From contig CALYZE010000003.1 of the NCBI GenBank assembly GCA_945607605.1, positions 1 through 64,000 of the forward strand: DNA of 64,000 bases, written 5' to 3'. The DNA is from an uncultured Bacteroides sp. GTDB taxonomy: Bacteria; Bacteroidota; Bacteroidia; Bacteroidales; Bacteroidaceae. The notes under the pieces were generated by a model. That model saw only the letters and a list, made by a program, of their open reading frames with translations, was not told where the DNA came from and made no database searches. The translations under genes and the position numbers were made by a program. Shown in pieces: positions 7,812 to 16,628 of the stretch (position 1 is the stretch's first letter; each line of letters begins with the position of its first letter).

Positions 7812-8777
7812 TTAATATATCAACTTCACATTATCAATCCAAAGGGAGTTGCCGGGAGAGCCTATATAAGCCCCACCATGGCTTGAAGCAAATTGTAGTA
7901 CCAAATGGGTAGGCACATCTTCTTCTGTCCCCCAGGCTACTTCTGTAACAGGAACACTCTCGCCTTTACTATTGACAGCATAACGCTCTTCTACCTGAAG
8001 ACGCATCATGTGAGCTTTATAGGCAGGATCACCAGTGATATCTCCATACATAATGGAATAAGTCGCATTATTATGCCAATCAGAAGTAGCATAATAACGC
8101 ACTACCATGGTTGCTATGCGCTTAGCATAGAGATTACCTTTTTCATCTTCCCAACGCTTCTGCAAGAATAAGTTCGCTACCGGAAAATCCTTTCCTTCCA
8201 TATCAGTGATGCGGCTGAATCCTGTTGCACGAATACGCTTGTCGCGATCGGACATCTTCACCTTATAGTCGAATTGAATAGCAATCGGTTTCTTTGTGAA
8301 AGGAATACCAGAGTCCAACATTTTTTGTGGATTCTTAGTTCCCTTAATGGGTTCATGCACCTCACCCAAAAATATGGAGCCAGCCGCCAACACCGTTATA
8401 TCTACGATTCCCAAAACCTTCACACTCTCCATACGAGTATCCATACGCGCGCAAAATCCATCTCCCCTTCGCTCAGGAAAGACAGACGTGTTCGTTTTAG
8501 TAATACCCGCCACTTTGGCCATTACATTAGAGGTAGCCCAAGGAGAGCCGCCCATATTTTTATAGGGTTTATTCTCCTGAATTGTTGTGGTGGGACCAAC
8601 AGCATATACATTCTTGGTAGCCCCTCCGATAATACCCGATTCCTTTATCTGACGGTCAACCCATTGATCCATATTTCCGAAAGGAATCATCTCAACTTTG
8701 TGCTGCTGCGCCGACATTGTTCCACAACAGAGCGTCGCAGACAGCACCCCCAACATACAAATTTTCTTTTGAATCAT
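7812..8777 (-). CDS. Exported PCMD-like (putative carbohydrate metabolism domain) protein
   Basis: The 321-residue product has a signal peptide (MIQKKICMLGVLSATLCCGT, then MSAQQ). The C-terminal half, with IQFDYKVKMSDRDKR, IATMVVRYYATSDWHNNATY and the ending HLVLQFASSHGGAYIGSPGN then SLWIDNVKLIY, resembles PCMD domains found in Bacteroides surface and periplasmic proteins, a jelly-roll fold thought to bind sugars. No catalytic residues are recognised. It follows the sulfotransferase on the same strand after a 103-base AT-rich spacer and precedes a terminator, so it may be the last gene of the sulfonation operon. Whether it binds the sulfated product is unknown. Confidence 0.7.
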   Translation of the reverse strand: MIQKKICMLGVLSATLCCGTMSAQQHKVEMIPFGNMDQWVDRQIKESGIIGGATKNVYAVGPTTTIQENKPYKNMGGSPWATSNVMAKVAGITKTNTSVFPERRGDGFCARMDTRMESVKVLGIVDITVLAAGSIFLGEVHEPIKGTKNPQKMLDSGIPFTKKPIAIQFDYKVKMSDRDKRIRATGFSRITDMEGKDFPVANLFLQKRWEDEKGNLYAKRIATMVVRYYATSDWHNNATYSIMYGDITGDPAYKAHMMRLQVEERYAVNSKGESVPVTEVAWGTEEDVPTHLVLQFASSHGGAYIGSPGNSLWIDNVKLIY

Positions 8778-8880
8778 CTTATTTAATTGAAAACTGAAAA
8801 TTTATCCCTAAGAATTAGAATGCCTAGTAAACTGCAAGGAAATTCTCAATGACCAATTATCAATTGTTAATGGTTATTAT

Positions 8881-9987
8881 TTACAGATCGTACTTCCATT
8901 GTTCCAATGCAAAGCTCCAGTTGTCTTGAACCAGCTGCAAAGTACGATCATCATACTTATATTTATTCTTTTTGTAACCCTTCTTACCACCTACATACTT
9001 CTCGATATCAGCACGTGCTTCATCATAACCCGGAATAGACAAATTCTTATAAATAGTCTCGGTCATTCCCATAGCATCAGCCTCAAAGTCTTCAAACTTC
9101 ACCTCAATAAGATTACCAGCCGGAATACTCAGCTTATCTGCCTCATACTTATGATACAGTTTGGCATAAATAGACAAAATATTCTTTTCCAACTCTTCAT
9201 TAGAAACATCTTGCAATTTCAAAGGTTGAATTGTATTGGTAAAGAAGCTACGCGTACTTTCAAACACTGTATAAGGATTGCGCATCAGATAGACAAACTT
9301 GGCATTGGGAAACATTTTTACAAGTTCCTTGACGCGTCCGGTATGCGGTGGATTCTTACTTAAAAATTGAGTGCCCTTTGTATTCCAAAGTGAAATCCTT
9401 ATCAATTTATTGAAAGTCTCTTCAAAGACTTTCAACTCTGATTCCGTAATATCATCAAACAATAGATATTTATCCGCATATTCCTGTTGATATTTCGGCA
9501 AGAACCAGAAATTATAATAGGTATAAGGCATCATATTGGCTAAAGCAAACTCCTCCTCTTGAGGAAGGTCAACGGCCAATTCCATATTATCAGTAGGGCG
9601 CTTATCAGGCATCAGCCAACTCATATTTTTCTTAAAGAATGGCTGTCCCCACATCATCAGATGAGGGAATACAGTTTGGTAAGTGGTATTATAGCCAAAA
9701 TGCTTATCACAGGAAAGAACGTTGTGTACAAACGTTGTTCCACTGCGCCAGTGTCCCAAAATAAACACAGGATCATGTTCCAACGGTTTGTTAGCCAACA
9801 ACTTTTCATAACGCCTATCTTGCAAAGGTGCTAAAGTAGATAGCAAACGACAAACAGCTTTAGTTAAACGATATTTGCCTTTATAGGCAGCATCCATCTG
9901 ACGTCCTCTCGTGATGTCATTAAACGTCTTCCAATCTGCTCCAACCAACGTGTTTATCGGTAGTTTATTGAATTCTATTAATCCCAT
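8881..9987 (-). CDS. Sulfotransferase (homologue of the Bacteroides cholesterol sulfotransferase)
   Basis: The 368-residue cytosolic product carries the PAPS-binding loop FILGHWRSGTTFVHN (about 75-89) and a later 3'-phosphate motif FVYLMRNPYTVFESTRS, the two hallmarks of the sulfotransferase fold. It would transfer sulfate from PAPS to an acceptor hydroxyl. Its place directly after cysN, cysD, cysC, an SLC13 permease and cysQ matches the B. thetaiotaomicron cluster whose sulfotransferase (BT_0416) sulfates cholesterol and related steroids. The acceptor here is inferred from that synteny. A sphingolipid or other lipid acceptor cannot be excluded from sequence. It starts 6 bases after the cysN stop, so the genes are translationally close. 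Confidence 0.88.
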   Translation of the reverse strand: MGLIEFNKLPINTLVGADWKTFNDITRGRQMDAAYKGKYRLTKAVCRLLSTLAPLQDRRYEKLLANKPLEHDPVFILGHWRSGTTFVHNVLSCDKHFGYNTTYQTVFPHLMMWGQPFFKKNMSWLMPDKRPTDNMELAVDLPQEEEFALANMMPYTYYNFWFLPKYQQEYADKYLLFDDITESELKVFEETFNKLIRISLWNTKGTQFLSKNPPHTGRVKELVKMFPNAKFVYLMRNPYTVFESTRSFFTNTIQPLKLQDVSNEELEKNILSIYAKLYHKYEADKLSIPAGNLIEVKFEDFEADAMGMTETIYKNLSIPGYDEARADIEKYVGGKKGYKKNKYKYDDRTLQLVQDNWSFALEQWKYDL

Positions 9988-9993
9988 CAGCTG

Positions 9994-11454
9994 TTATTTA
10001 TTAAGTATAATCTCAAATCCTTGTCGTTCCAGTTCTTTTACTGCTTGCTCTATGGCATCATAGTGTTCAGGAGCGATTCCCAGCTTCTTCAAATCCAATA
10101 TCGGAATATCCGCAGCCAAATGCATATCCTTATCCTCTACTCTACCTATAATCATTCCTACCGCACTCGTATTGTTGGTGATAGGATCTATCAAGATGAA
10201 AGAACCGGTAGCTCTATCCTTTTGATAAGAATCAAAGAACAATTCTTTAGCAGTTGTCAACACCACACAAGCTATTTGATTGAGCTGCATGGGGAGCGTC
10301 TCTTGGGTCAATTTTCCATTTTCAATAGAAAGTTGTTCCATGGTATTGACATCCACTTTATACTTGATGCTATCAATACGTGTACGGCTCTGACTGGTAG
10401 TCTGCTTCACAAAGAATGATTTGTTGGTATCCATAGGTTCCTCATCCATCCAAACCAACATAGTCTCAAAATTACGAGCTACAATAGGCTGGTTATCGGG
10501 ATGCACCAACATCTCCCCCCGCGATACATCGATTTCATCTTCTAAGGTCAATGTCACAGATTGAGGCGGGAAGGCATAATCCAATTCTCCGTCGTACGTA
10601 ACAATGCTTTTAATACGAGACTTCTTTCCGGATGGCAATGCCATCACTTCATCTCCCTTACGCACAATGCCGGCTGCCACCTTGCCACAAAATCCCCGGA
10701 AATCAAGATTAGGGCGCAACACATACTGTACGGGGAAACGGAAGTCAGACAAATTATGGTCATTGTCAATATGTACCGTTTCAAGGAGGTCAAGAAGCGA
10801 CACACCGTTATACCAAGGGGTACGTTCGGAGATCTCTACCACATTATCACCATCTAAGGCAGACAAGGGAATGCAAGTCACATCAGGAATTCCCAGTGGT
10901 GCTACGAATTGCTTGTATTCTCCGATAATCTCATTAAAACGTTCTTCCGAGAAATCCACCAAGTCCATCTTATTGACAGCAAGCACTACATGCTTAATTC
11001 CCAACAATGACACCAGGAAGGTATGACGGCAAGTTTGCGTAATAACTCCCGTACGTGCATCCACCAGAATAATGGCCAGATTGGCAGTAGAGCCACCGGT
11101 AATCATATTTCGCGTGTATTGTTCGTGTCCCGGAGTATCAGCAATAATAAATTTACGATTGTTCGTAGAAAAATAACGGTAAGCCACATCAATAGTGATA
11201 CCTTGTTCACGTTCAGCCTTCAAGCCATCTAACAACAGGGCATAATCTATATGATCGCCAGCATTTCCCATACGCTTACTGTCGCGTTCCAATGCATCCA
11301 ACTGGTCTTCATACAACTTCTTGCTATCGAACAACAAGCGGCCTATCAAGGTTGATTTTCCATCATCCACAGAACCAGCCGTCAATAGACGTAACAAATC
11401 CTTTTGTTCATCCTTATCTAAGAAAGCCTTTATATCAAGCTTAGAATCATTCAT
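9994..11454 (-). CDS. cysN: Sulfate adenylyltransferase large subunit (GTPase)
   Basis: The 486-residue product is the regulatory GTPase of ATP sulfurylase, which with CysD makes adenosine 5'-phosphosulfate. GTPase motifs are present: GSVDDGKST (P-loop), the switch region [20 protein letters not shown] and NKMD, followed by two EF-Tu-like beta-barrel domains. The ATG at 11454 ([17 protein letters not shown]) is chosen. The longer frame to 11490 would add residues encoded by an AT-rich spacer and would overlap the end of cysD. It lies 32 bases after cysD and 6 before the sulfotransferase. There is no C-terminal APS kinase fusion; cysC is separate. Confidence 0.96.
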   Translation of the reverse strand: MNDSKLDIKAFLDKDEQKDLLRLLTAGSVDDGKSTLIGRLLFDSKKLYEDQLDALERDSKRMGNAGDHIDYALLLDGLKAEREQGITIDVAYRYFSTNNRKFIIADTPGHEQYTRNMITGGSTANLAIILVDARTGVITQTCRHTFLVSLLGIKHVVLAVNKMDLVDFSEERFNEIIGEYKQFVAPLGIPDVTCIPLSALDGDNVVEISERTPWYNGVSLLDLLETVHIDNDHNLSDFRFPVQYVLRPNLDFRGFCGKVAAGIVRKGDEVMALPSGKKSRIKSIVTYDGELDYAFPPQSVTLTLEDEIDVSRGEMLVHPDNQPIVARNFETMLVWMDEEPMDTNKSFFVKQTTSQSRTRIDSIKYKVDVNTMEQLSIENGKLTQETLPMQLNQIACVVLTTAKELFFDSYQKDRATGSFILIDPITNNTSAVGMIIGRVEDKDMHLAADIPILDLKKLGIAPEHYDAIEQAVKELERQGFEIILNK

Positions 11455-11486
11455 CCTTAAATTATTAATTATTAATTTTAAATTCG

Positions 11487-12398
11487 TCAAAAGTATCCTT
11501 CGCGTTTCTTCTGTTCCATACTTGCGTCTTGGTCAAAATCAATCACACGAGTCGTACGTTCACTTTTGGTAGTTGTCATCATCTCTTCTACAATCGTTTC
11601 TATCGAATCGGCATTGCTTTCAACAGCACCGGTCAACGGCCAGCATCCCAATGTACGGAAACGCACCATACGCATCTTTATTTGATCACGATATTGTTCC
11701 GGCAAGCGGTCATCATCTGCCATAATCAAGTTTCCGTCAATCTCAACACAAGGACGTTCTTTGGCAAAGTACAAGGGTACAATCGGAATATTCTCCAAAC
11801 GTATATATTGCCAGATATCAAGTTCTGTCCAGTTGCTCAAAGGAAAAACACGGATACTCTCGCCTTTATGAACACGGGCATTATAAATATCCCACAACTC
11901 CGGGCGTTGATTCTTAGGGTCCCATTGATGGAACTTATCACGGAAAGAGAAAATACGTTCTTTGGCACGAGATTTTTCTTCGTCGCGGCGCGCGCCCCCA
12001 AAAGCTGCATCAAATTTATACTTATCCAATGAATGAAGCAATGCCTGCGTTTTCATCAAGTCGGTATGAACCTTGCTGCCATGAGTAAACGGCCCTACAC
12101 CGGCATGAAAAGCTTCCATATTACTCTCAACAATCAAATTCCAACCATATTTTTTGGTATATTCATCGCGAAATTCGATCATCTCTTTGAATTTCCATTT
12201 AGAATCAATGTGCATCAAAGGGAAAGGTACTTTGCCCGGATAGAATGCTTTTTCGGCTAGGCGCACCATCACTGAAGAATCCTTACCTATGCTATACAGC
12301 ATCACCGGATTCTCAAACTCCGCCGCCACTTCGCGGATAATATGAATAGACTCAGCTTCGAGTTCTTTCAAGTGGCTTAGTTTATACTCTTCTTTCAT
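11487..12398 (-). CDS. cysD: Sulfate adenylyltransferase small subunit
   Basis: The 303-residue product is the catalytic PP-loop ATPase of ATP sulfurylase. Visible features are the PP-loop [17 protein letters not shown] (about residues 36-52), the sulfate and nucleotide contacts [16 protein letters not shown] and the C-terminal [15 protein letters not shown], all standard for CysD rather than for PAPS reductase. Length is typical. It starts 6 bases after the cysC stop. Together with CysN it activates imported sulfate. Confidence 0.97.
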   Translation of the reverse strand: MKEEYKLSHLKELEAESIHIIREVAAEFENPVMLYSIGKDSSVMVRLAEKAFYPGKVPFPLMHIDSKWKFKEMIEFRDEYTKKYGWNLIVESNMEAFHAGVGPFTHGSKVHTDLMKTQALLHSLDKYKFDAAFGGARRDEEKSRAKERIFSFRDKFHQWDPKNQRPELWDIYNARVHKGESIRVFPLSNWTELDIWQYIRLENIPIVPLYFAKERPCVEIDGNLIMADDDRLPEQYRDQIKMRMVRFRTLGCWPLTGAVESNADSIETIVEEMMTTTKSERTTRVIDFDQDASMEQKKREGYF

Positions 12399-12404
12399 TA
12401 TATG

Positions 12405-13010
12405 TTATTTCTTCTGAATTCTTGGTAATATAAGTGCTAACAGTTTGTTTACAGATTCTTCCAGACTAAGAATGGACGTATCCAGCATCAGAGCCGGATG
12501 ATCGGGCGCTTCAAAAGGAGCTGATATGCCTGTGAAATTCGTTATTTCACCTTTACGCGCCTTTGCATAAAGACCTTTGACATCACGCCGTTCACACTCC
12601 TCAATGGGTGTGCTGACATAAATTTCCAAAAAATCTTCTTCTCCGATTATAGTAGCAGCCATTTCACGAATATCATTATTCGGACTAATGAAAGCTGCAA
12701 TGGTAATAACGCCTGCATCGATAAAGAGTTTGGAAACTTCTGCAATCCGCCGAATATTTTCGACTCGATCAGTCTCTGTAAATCCCAGATTGTTATTAAT
12801 GCCGCTTCGGATGTTATCTCCATCCAGAATACGGCAAAGTAATCCACGCTTATGCAATTCACGTTCTAAAGCAATAGCAATTGTACTCTTGCCGGAACCA
12901 CTCAAGCCGGTAAACCAAATCATCACACTATGCTGACCAAGCAATTCTTCTTTATCTTGCCGAGCCAACATTCTATCAAAAATAGGGTATATATTAGTAT
13001 TTGTCATCAT
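12405..13010 (-). CDS. cysC: Adenylylsulfate kinase
   Basis: The 201-residue product phosphorylates APS to PAPS, the sulfate donor. It shows the Walker A motif FTGLSGSGKST, the LDGDNIR substrate motif, the downstream FTETDRVENIRR, and FISPNNDIRE, all diagnostic for APS kinase. The start is the MM pair at 13010/13007. It lies 4 bases after the permease stop and 6 before cysD. No reductase (cysH, cysI) occurs in the cluster, so PAPS is likely made for sulfonation and not for cysteine synthesis. Confidence 0.97.
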   Translation of the reverse strand: MMTNTNIYPIFDRMLARQDKEELLGQHSVMIWFTGLSGSGKSTIAIALERELHKRGLLCRILDGDNIRSGINNNLGFTETDRVENIRRIAEVSKLFIDAGVITIAAFISPNNDIREMAATIIGEEDFLEIYVSTPIEECERRDVKGLYAKARKGEITNFTGISAPFEAPDHPALMLDTSILSLEESVNKLLALILPRIQKK

Positions 13011-13014
13011 TCAA

Positions 13015-14568
13015 TTAAAAGGGCCAAATCAATGGAATTAAGAAAATAGAAATTAAAAAAGTGATTATATTTAACGGTAATCCAATTCTTACAAAATCTG
13101 TGAACTTATAATTACCGATACCCTGAACAATTAAATTCGTTTGATAGCCGATGGGGGTAGAGAAACTGGCAGATGCGGCCATACAAATGACAACAAAGAA
13201 CGGCATCGGACTAACTCCCATCTGCGCAGAAATGGACAGTGCCAATGGAAAAGCAAGAGCCGCTGCTGCATTGTTGGTGATGAGTTCTGTAAAGACGTTG
13301 GTGATGATAAACATAGCAGCCAACAAGACATGAGGCCCGCAATGATCGCTCATCTCTATGATATAAGAGGCCACTATATCGGCCACTCCCGAGTTTACCA
13401 TCGCCTTACTGATCGCAAAAGCGCAGGCAATGGTTATCAATATATCCCAAGATATATATTTCGTATATTTACGGGCAGGAAAAATCTTTGTCCATGCCAT
13501 GATAATGGTAGTAATGGAAACAAAGAAAAACATATCCAGCTTAACCCCCGGGAAAATCTCTTTTACAAACGGAAGTTCACCAATCGTAGCTCCAGTAATC
13601 ATCAGAATTAATAAAAGAAGAGCAAACCAACGTTTACCTTTGCCCGGAACAGGTTCTGTATCACGGCTATTGGCCAATAACACAAAAACAGAAGATTCTC
13701 CCCAGGTTTGAATAAAAGAATCATCCGCCATAATGACCAGTGTGTCACCCTCACGAAAATACTCATTGGGGAGATTCTGAAAAATACGCTGTCCACCACG
13801 CTTTATTTCTTTCACCTTAGCGCCATAGTGACGCTGGAAGTTAAAATCTTCAATCTTTTTGTTGATACCTGGGAAACGAGGTCCCAGAACAGCTTCCACA
13901 GGATGCAAATCACCTGTCTCTTCCGGTTCCTCATCCTGCTTAAAGGCATCGGTACGTACATCCGGCAATAGCTTGGAAGAAAATATAAACAGATAAATAA
14001 TACCTGCTACGGCAATAAAAATTCCCACCTTGCCCAATTCGAACATCGTGAATCCTTCATATCCCGCTTCCAATATCATGCCATGCACCACCAGATTGGT
14101 AGAAGTACCAATCAACGAACATATACCTCCTAAAATGGTTACATACGAAAGTGGAATAAGAAATTTAGTGGCAGGAAGTTTCACTGATTCCGCCCATCGC
14201 TTGATAATCGGAGCGAAAATAACAACTACCGGAGTATTATTCAAAAAAGCAGAAATAAATGAGATGGTCGGCAACATACGGAGCTGCGCCTTAAAAACAG
14301 TCGTTTTACCTTGCGGTAACAACTTCTTAATGAGCTGCCCCAACGCTCCTGATTGACGCACTCCCTCACTGACGAGAAAAAGTAACGCCACAGTAATCAT
14401 CCCCTTATTACTAAAACCCTCCAGCATTTCTTTTGGAGTTAAAATGCCGACACAAAGAAATAACACAACGACTGAGAAGAGCACCATCCCTGGGCGCATC
14501 TTATCTAGTACCAGGGCAATCACCATGCCTAATAGTGCCAACAATACAAACAGAATTTCAAACGTCAT
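13015..14568 (-). CDS. SLC13-family anion permease with RCK/TrkA-C domain (probable sulfate importer)
   Basis: The 517-residue inner-membrane protein has many hydrophobic segments in two halves separated by a cytosolic TrkA-C-type domain at about residues 210-280 (VEAVLGPRFPGINKKIEDFN, then REGDTLVIMADD). The family motifs SLIGTSTNLVVHG in the first half and SFSTPIGYQTNLIVQG in the second half are the paired substrate and sodium-site loops of SLC13/DASS carriers. Proteins with this architecture often carry sulfate or dicarboxylates. Position between cysQ and cysC argues for sulfate. The ATG at 14568 (MTFEILFVLLALLGM) is used because the longer frame would overlap the end of cysQ. Confidence 0.9.
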   Translation of the reverse strand: MTFEILFVLLALLGMVIALVLDKMRPGMVLFSVVVLFLCVGILTPKEMLEGFSNKGMITVALLFLVSEGVRQSGALGQLIKKLLPQGKTTVFKAQLRMLPTISFISAFLNNTPVVVIFAPIIKRWAESVKLPATKFLIPLSYVTILGGICSLIGTSTNLVVHGMILEAGYEGFTMFELGKVGIFIAVAGIIYLFIFSSKLLPDVRTDAFKQDEEPEETGDLHPVEAVLGPRFPGINKKIEDFNFQRHYGAKVKEIKRGGQRIFQNLPNEYFREGDTLVIMADDSFIQTWGESSVFVLLANSRDTEPVPGKGKRWFALLLLILMITGATIGELPFVKEIFPGVKLDMFFFVSITTIIMAWTKIFPARKYTKYISWDILITIACAFAISKAMVNSGVADIVASYIIEMSDHCGPHVLLAAMFIITNVFTELITNNAAAALAFPLALSISAQMGVSPMPFFVVICMAASASFSTPIGYQTNLIVQGIGNYKFTDFVRIGLPLNIITFLISIFLIPLIWPF

Positions 14569-14585
14569 TTCAGTCGTTATTTTAT

Positions 14586-15401
14586 TTAGATTCGTTTGGT
14601 TTCTACAATAAACCAAGGATTCAGTAAATCCTCCTTATTATACAACAAAGGTTCTTCTTTTCCAGCCTGATATATCTCCATTCCAGCTGCACGGACAATG
14701 GCATGCCCTGCTGCAGTATCCCACTCCATTGTTGGTGCAAAGCGAGGATATACATCTGCCCTTCCCTCAGCTACCAAACAGATTTTAATGGAGCTACCAC
14801 TTGAAATCAATTCAATTTCCGAATGCAGCTGCTTCATTTTTTCCATATAAACCTCCGTCTCCGGTGTCAAATGCGAGCGAGATGCTACAATTACAAAAGA
14901 ATCATGTAATCTGTCTTGCGGTAAATGGGTGGCAGAAGCTATCAAGTCATCCAAGGAAGCTTCTCCGCGCGCCACAATGTCAGAAATCTTATATGCTCCC
15001 AGATTCTCTTCTGCAAAATAAAGTTCTTTTTTTACCGGCAAGTAAATCACTCCCATCACAGGCACAGAGTTACGAACCAATGCAATATTTACAGTAAACT
15101 CTCCGTTTCGTTTAATAAACTCTTTGGTTCCATCCAAAGGATCTACAATCCATAAAGCTTCCCAATTTTTCCGTTCAGAATATGGCGAATGTTTTCCCTC
15201 TTCACTTAATATAGGGAAGGGAGTGTCAAGCAAAAAGCCACTTATAGTTTCATGTGCCTTCCGGTCAGCTACTGTCAGCGGGGAGTTATCTGCTTTTCGT
15301 TCTATCTGAAAGTCTGACGCCGGATCGTTGTAAATGGAGAGTATTTTTTCACCAGCTTGCAGAGCTGCATCAATCGCTTTTAGTATGTATTGTTGTTCCA
15401 T
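14586..15401 (-). CDS. cysQ: 3'(2'),5'-bisphosphate nucleotidase
   Basis: The 271-residue product is a Li-sensitive-type phosphatase that hydrolyses PAP to AMP. Metal-binding motifs of the inositol monophosphatase superfamily are visible: LSEEGK, WIVDPLDGTKEFIKR (about 85-99) and MEWDTAAGHAIVRAAG near the C-terminus. PAP is the by-product of sulfotransferases and inhibits them, so its location as the first gene of a sulfonation operon is logical. The permease gene begins 17 bases after its stop. A full -7 box lies 28 bases before the ATG. Confidence 0.95.
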   Translation of the reverse strand: MEQQYILKAIDAALQAGEKILSIYNDPASDFQIERKADNSPLTVADRKAHETISGFLLDTPFPILSEEGKHSPYSERKNWEALWIVDPLDGTKEFIKRNGEFTVNIALVRNSVPVMGVIYLPVKKELYFAEENLGAYKISDIVARGEASLDDLIASATHLPQDRLHDSFVIVASRSHLTPETEVYMEKMKQLHSEIELISSGSSIKICLVAEGRADVYPRFAPTMEWDTAAGHAIVRAAGMEIYQAGKEEPLLYNKEDLLNPWFIVETKRI

Positions 15402-15428
15402 ATTATATGCTATTATATAGACAAATTA

Positions 15429-15457
15429 CAAATTTAAAAACTTTTTCATCTTACAAA
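15429..15457 (-). promoter_or_regulatory. Promoter of the cysQ-to-sulfotransferase operon
   Basis: On the minus strand TTTG (15457-15454) is followed after 17 bases by TAAATTTG (15436-15429), matching the Bacteroides -33 and -7 elements. The spacing is a little shorter than usual. The predicted start is about 20 bases before the cysQ ATG, and I see no second promoter within the following six genes. Confidence 0.6.
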
Positions 15458-15530
15458 GTTTCCGCTTCTCGTTTTATAACTTCTTTTATACGAAAGGGAT
15501 GTATTTATAAGTACTTTTCACAATCATACG

Positions 15531-15589
15531 AAAAAGGCAGCAACTTCACAGCTACTGCCTTAACTTGAAAGGAGAGAAGTACTCCTTTC
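15531..15589 (-). terminator. Double hairpin terminator after the SPOR lipoprotein gene
   Basis: Reading the minus strand, GAAAGGAG/CTCCTTTC (15589-15582 with 15574-15567) forms a first hairpin. AAGGCAG/CTGCCTT (15561-15555 with 15540-15534) forms a second, directly followed by a T run. Together they separate the SPOR gene from the cysQ promoter. Confidence 0.75.
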
Positions 15590-15614
15590 TTATAAATTAC
15601 CAAAAAGAATTTTA

Positions 15615-16112
15615 TTAATTTATGCGAAGCAACAACCAAGAACCTTGGAAATCTTTACGATTAGAGTATTTTGCTTTGAATGCATCACGTGCATTAGCTG
15701 CCGAAGCTCTGTCTGAAAAAGTACTGACCACTACACGATACATAGCTGCATCGGCATTGAATACAACAAGAGAATTATAACCTTCGTTATCCAAGAAGCT
15801 TTTCAAATTTTCGGCATTGGCTTTCACACCAAAGCTACCACATACTACGCTATAATCCTTCAAACCATTGGTTCCAGATACAACAGTTACTTTCTCCTGA
15901 CGTACTCCAGCAGAAGCGCTTTCGACAACTTTAGCTTGCACAGGGGCGCTTACTATAGGAGCTACTTCTTCTACGTTAGTAGTTTGCGGTTCAGCGAGTT
16001 CTTGTTGTTTAGCCTTTTCATATGCTTTTTTATAAGCACTTTCACTTGATTTACAAGAAGAGAATGCCAAAGCAATGCACACTCCCATTCCCAATACTGC
16101 TAATTTTTTCAT
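15615..16112 (-). CDS. SPOR-domain lipoprotein
   Basis: The 165-residue product starts MKKLAVLGMGVCIALAFSSC, a lipoprotein signal with lipobox FSSC. A charged and then Val/Ala-rich linker follows, and a C-terminal SPOR domain starts at about residue 85 (DYSVVCGSFGVKANAENLKS, VVFNADAAMYRVVVSTFSDR). SPOR domains bind denuded glycan strands of septal peptidoglycan, so a role in cell-wall remodelling at division is likely. It is a single-gene unit ended by the double hairpin. Its promoter is not obvious close to the ATG; a possible one lies far upstream at 16486-16493. Confidence 0.9.
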   Translation of the reverse strand: MKKLAVLGMGVCIALAFSSCKSSESAYKKAYEKAKQQELAEPQTTNVEEVAPIVSAPVQAKVVESASAGVRQEKVTVVSGTNGLKDYSVVCGSFGVKANAENLKSFLDNEGYNSLVVFNADAAMYRVVVSTFSDRASAANARDAFKAKYSNRKDFQGSWLLLRIN

Positions 16113-16581
16113 CTTTCTTATTTTTTTGTTAATAATTTATACGTCTATTCTTATCTTCTATATCAATCCCTCTTTCTGAAAAAGAAGTCGGTTCTTCCTA
16201 TCTCACTATGGATGATGAAATGAGACAACTCTCCCACTTTAAAGACACCTTTTCTTTTCGTCTTTTCAACATCATCATCGTTCTTTTAGCCTTTACGGTT
16301 TCAAGCAGCAAATTAATAGAAATTTCGTCATCTTTCAAAGAATAATTCCTAAAAAACGTTGTCAAACCATCATCTTTCAATAAACACAGCAAAGAAAGCC
16401 TCTTTCCAGAAAAAAAGAAGAATGCCACCCCTCTTATTTTCTACTATTTTTATGACTTTTGAATCTATTAATCTAAAGTATGGAACAAAAGTACGCTATA
16501 ACATACAATTATCCTTCTTCATCCTTAGTTAAATATAATTAAACCCTATCACAAAACAGAATTCCCTCAAAAGACTTACCG
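16113..16581. other. Divergent intergenic region with candidate minus-strand promoter
   Basis: This region of about 470 bases lies between the SPOR gene (minus) and the helicase (plus). The minus strand has TACTTTTG at 16493-16486, a full -7 match, which would give the SPOR gene a leader of about 365 bases or drive a separate short RNA. A GTG-initiated frame (minus, 16428-16198, 76 residues, Lys-rich, no known motif) lies in between; I do not call it a gene. Confidence 0.4.
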
Positions 16582-16589
16582 TATATTTG
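16582..16589 (+). promoter_or_regulatory. -7 promoter box of the DEAD-box helicase gene
   Basis: TATATTTG matches TAnnTTTG and lies 40 bases before the helicase ATG at 16629. It overlaps the longer upstream reading frame and so supports the later start. Confidence 0.6.
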
Positions 16590-16628
16590 CGCTTTATAAC
16601 AGGGCATGAGGCCCATTTAATTAACTAC

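Noticed and set aside
16198..16428. Minus-strand 76-codon frame before the SPOR gene
   Set aside because: It needs a GTG start, is Lys/Phe-rich and matches no family; only the upstream -7 box speaks for it.
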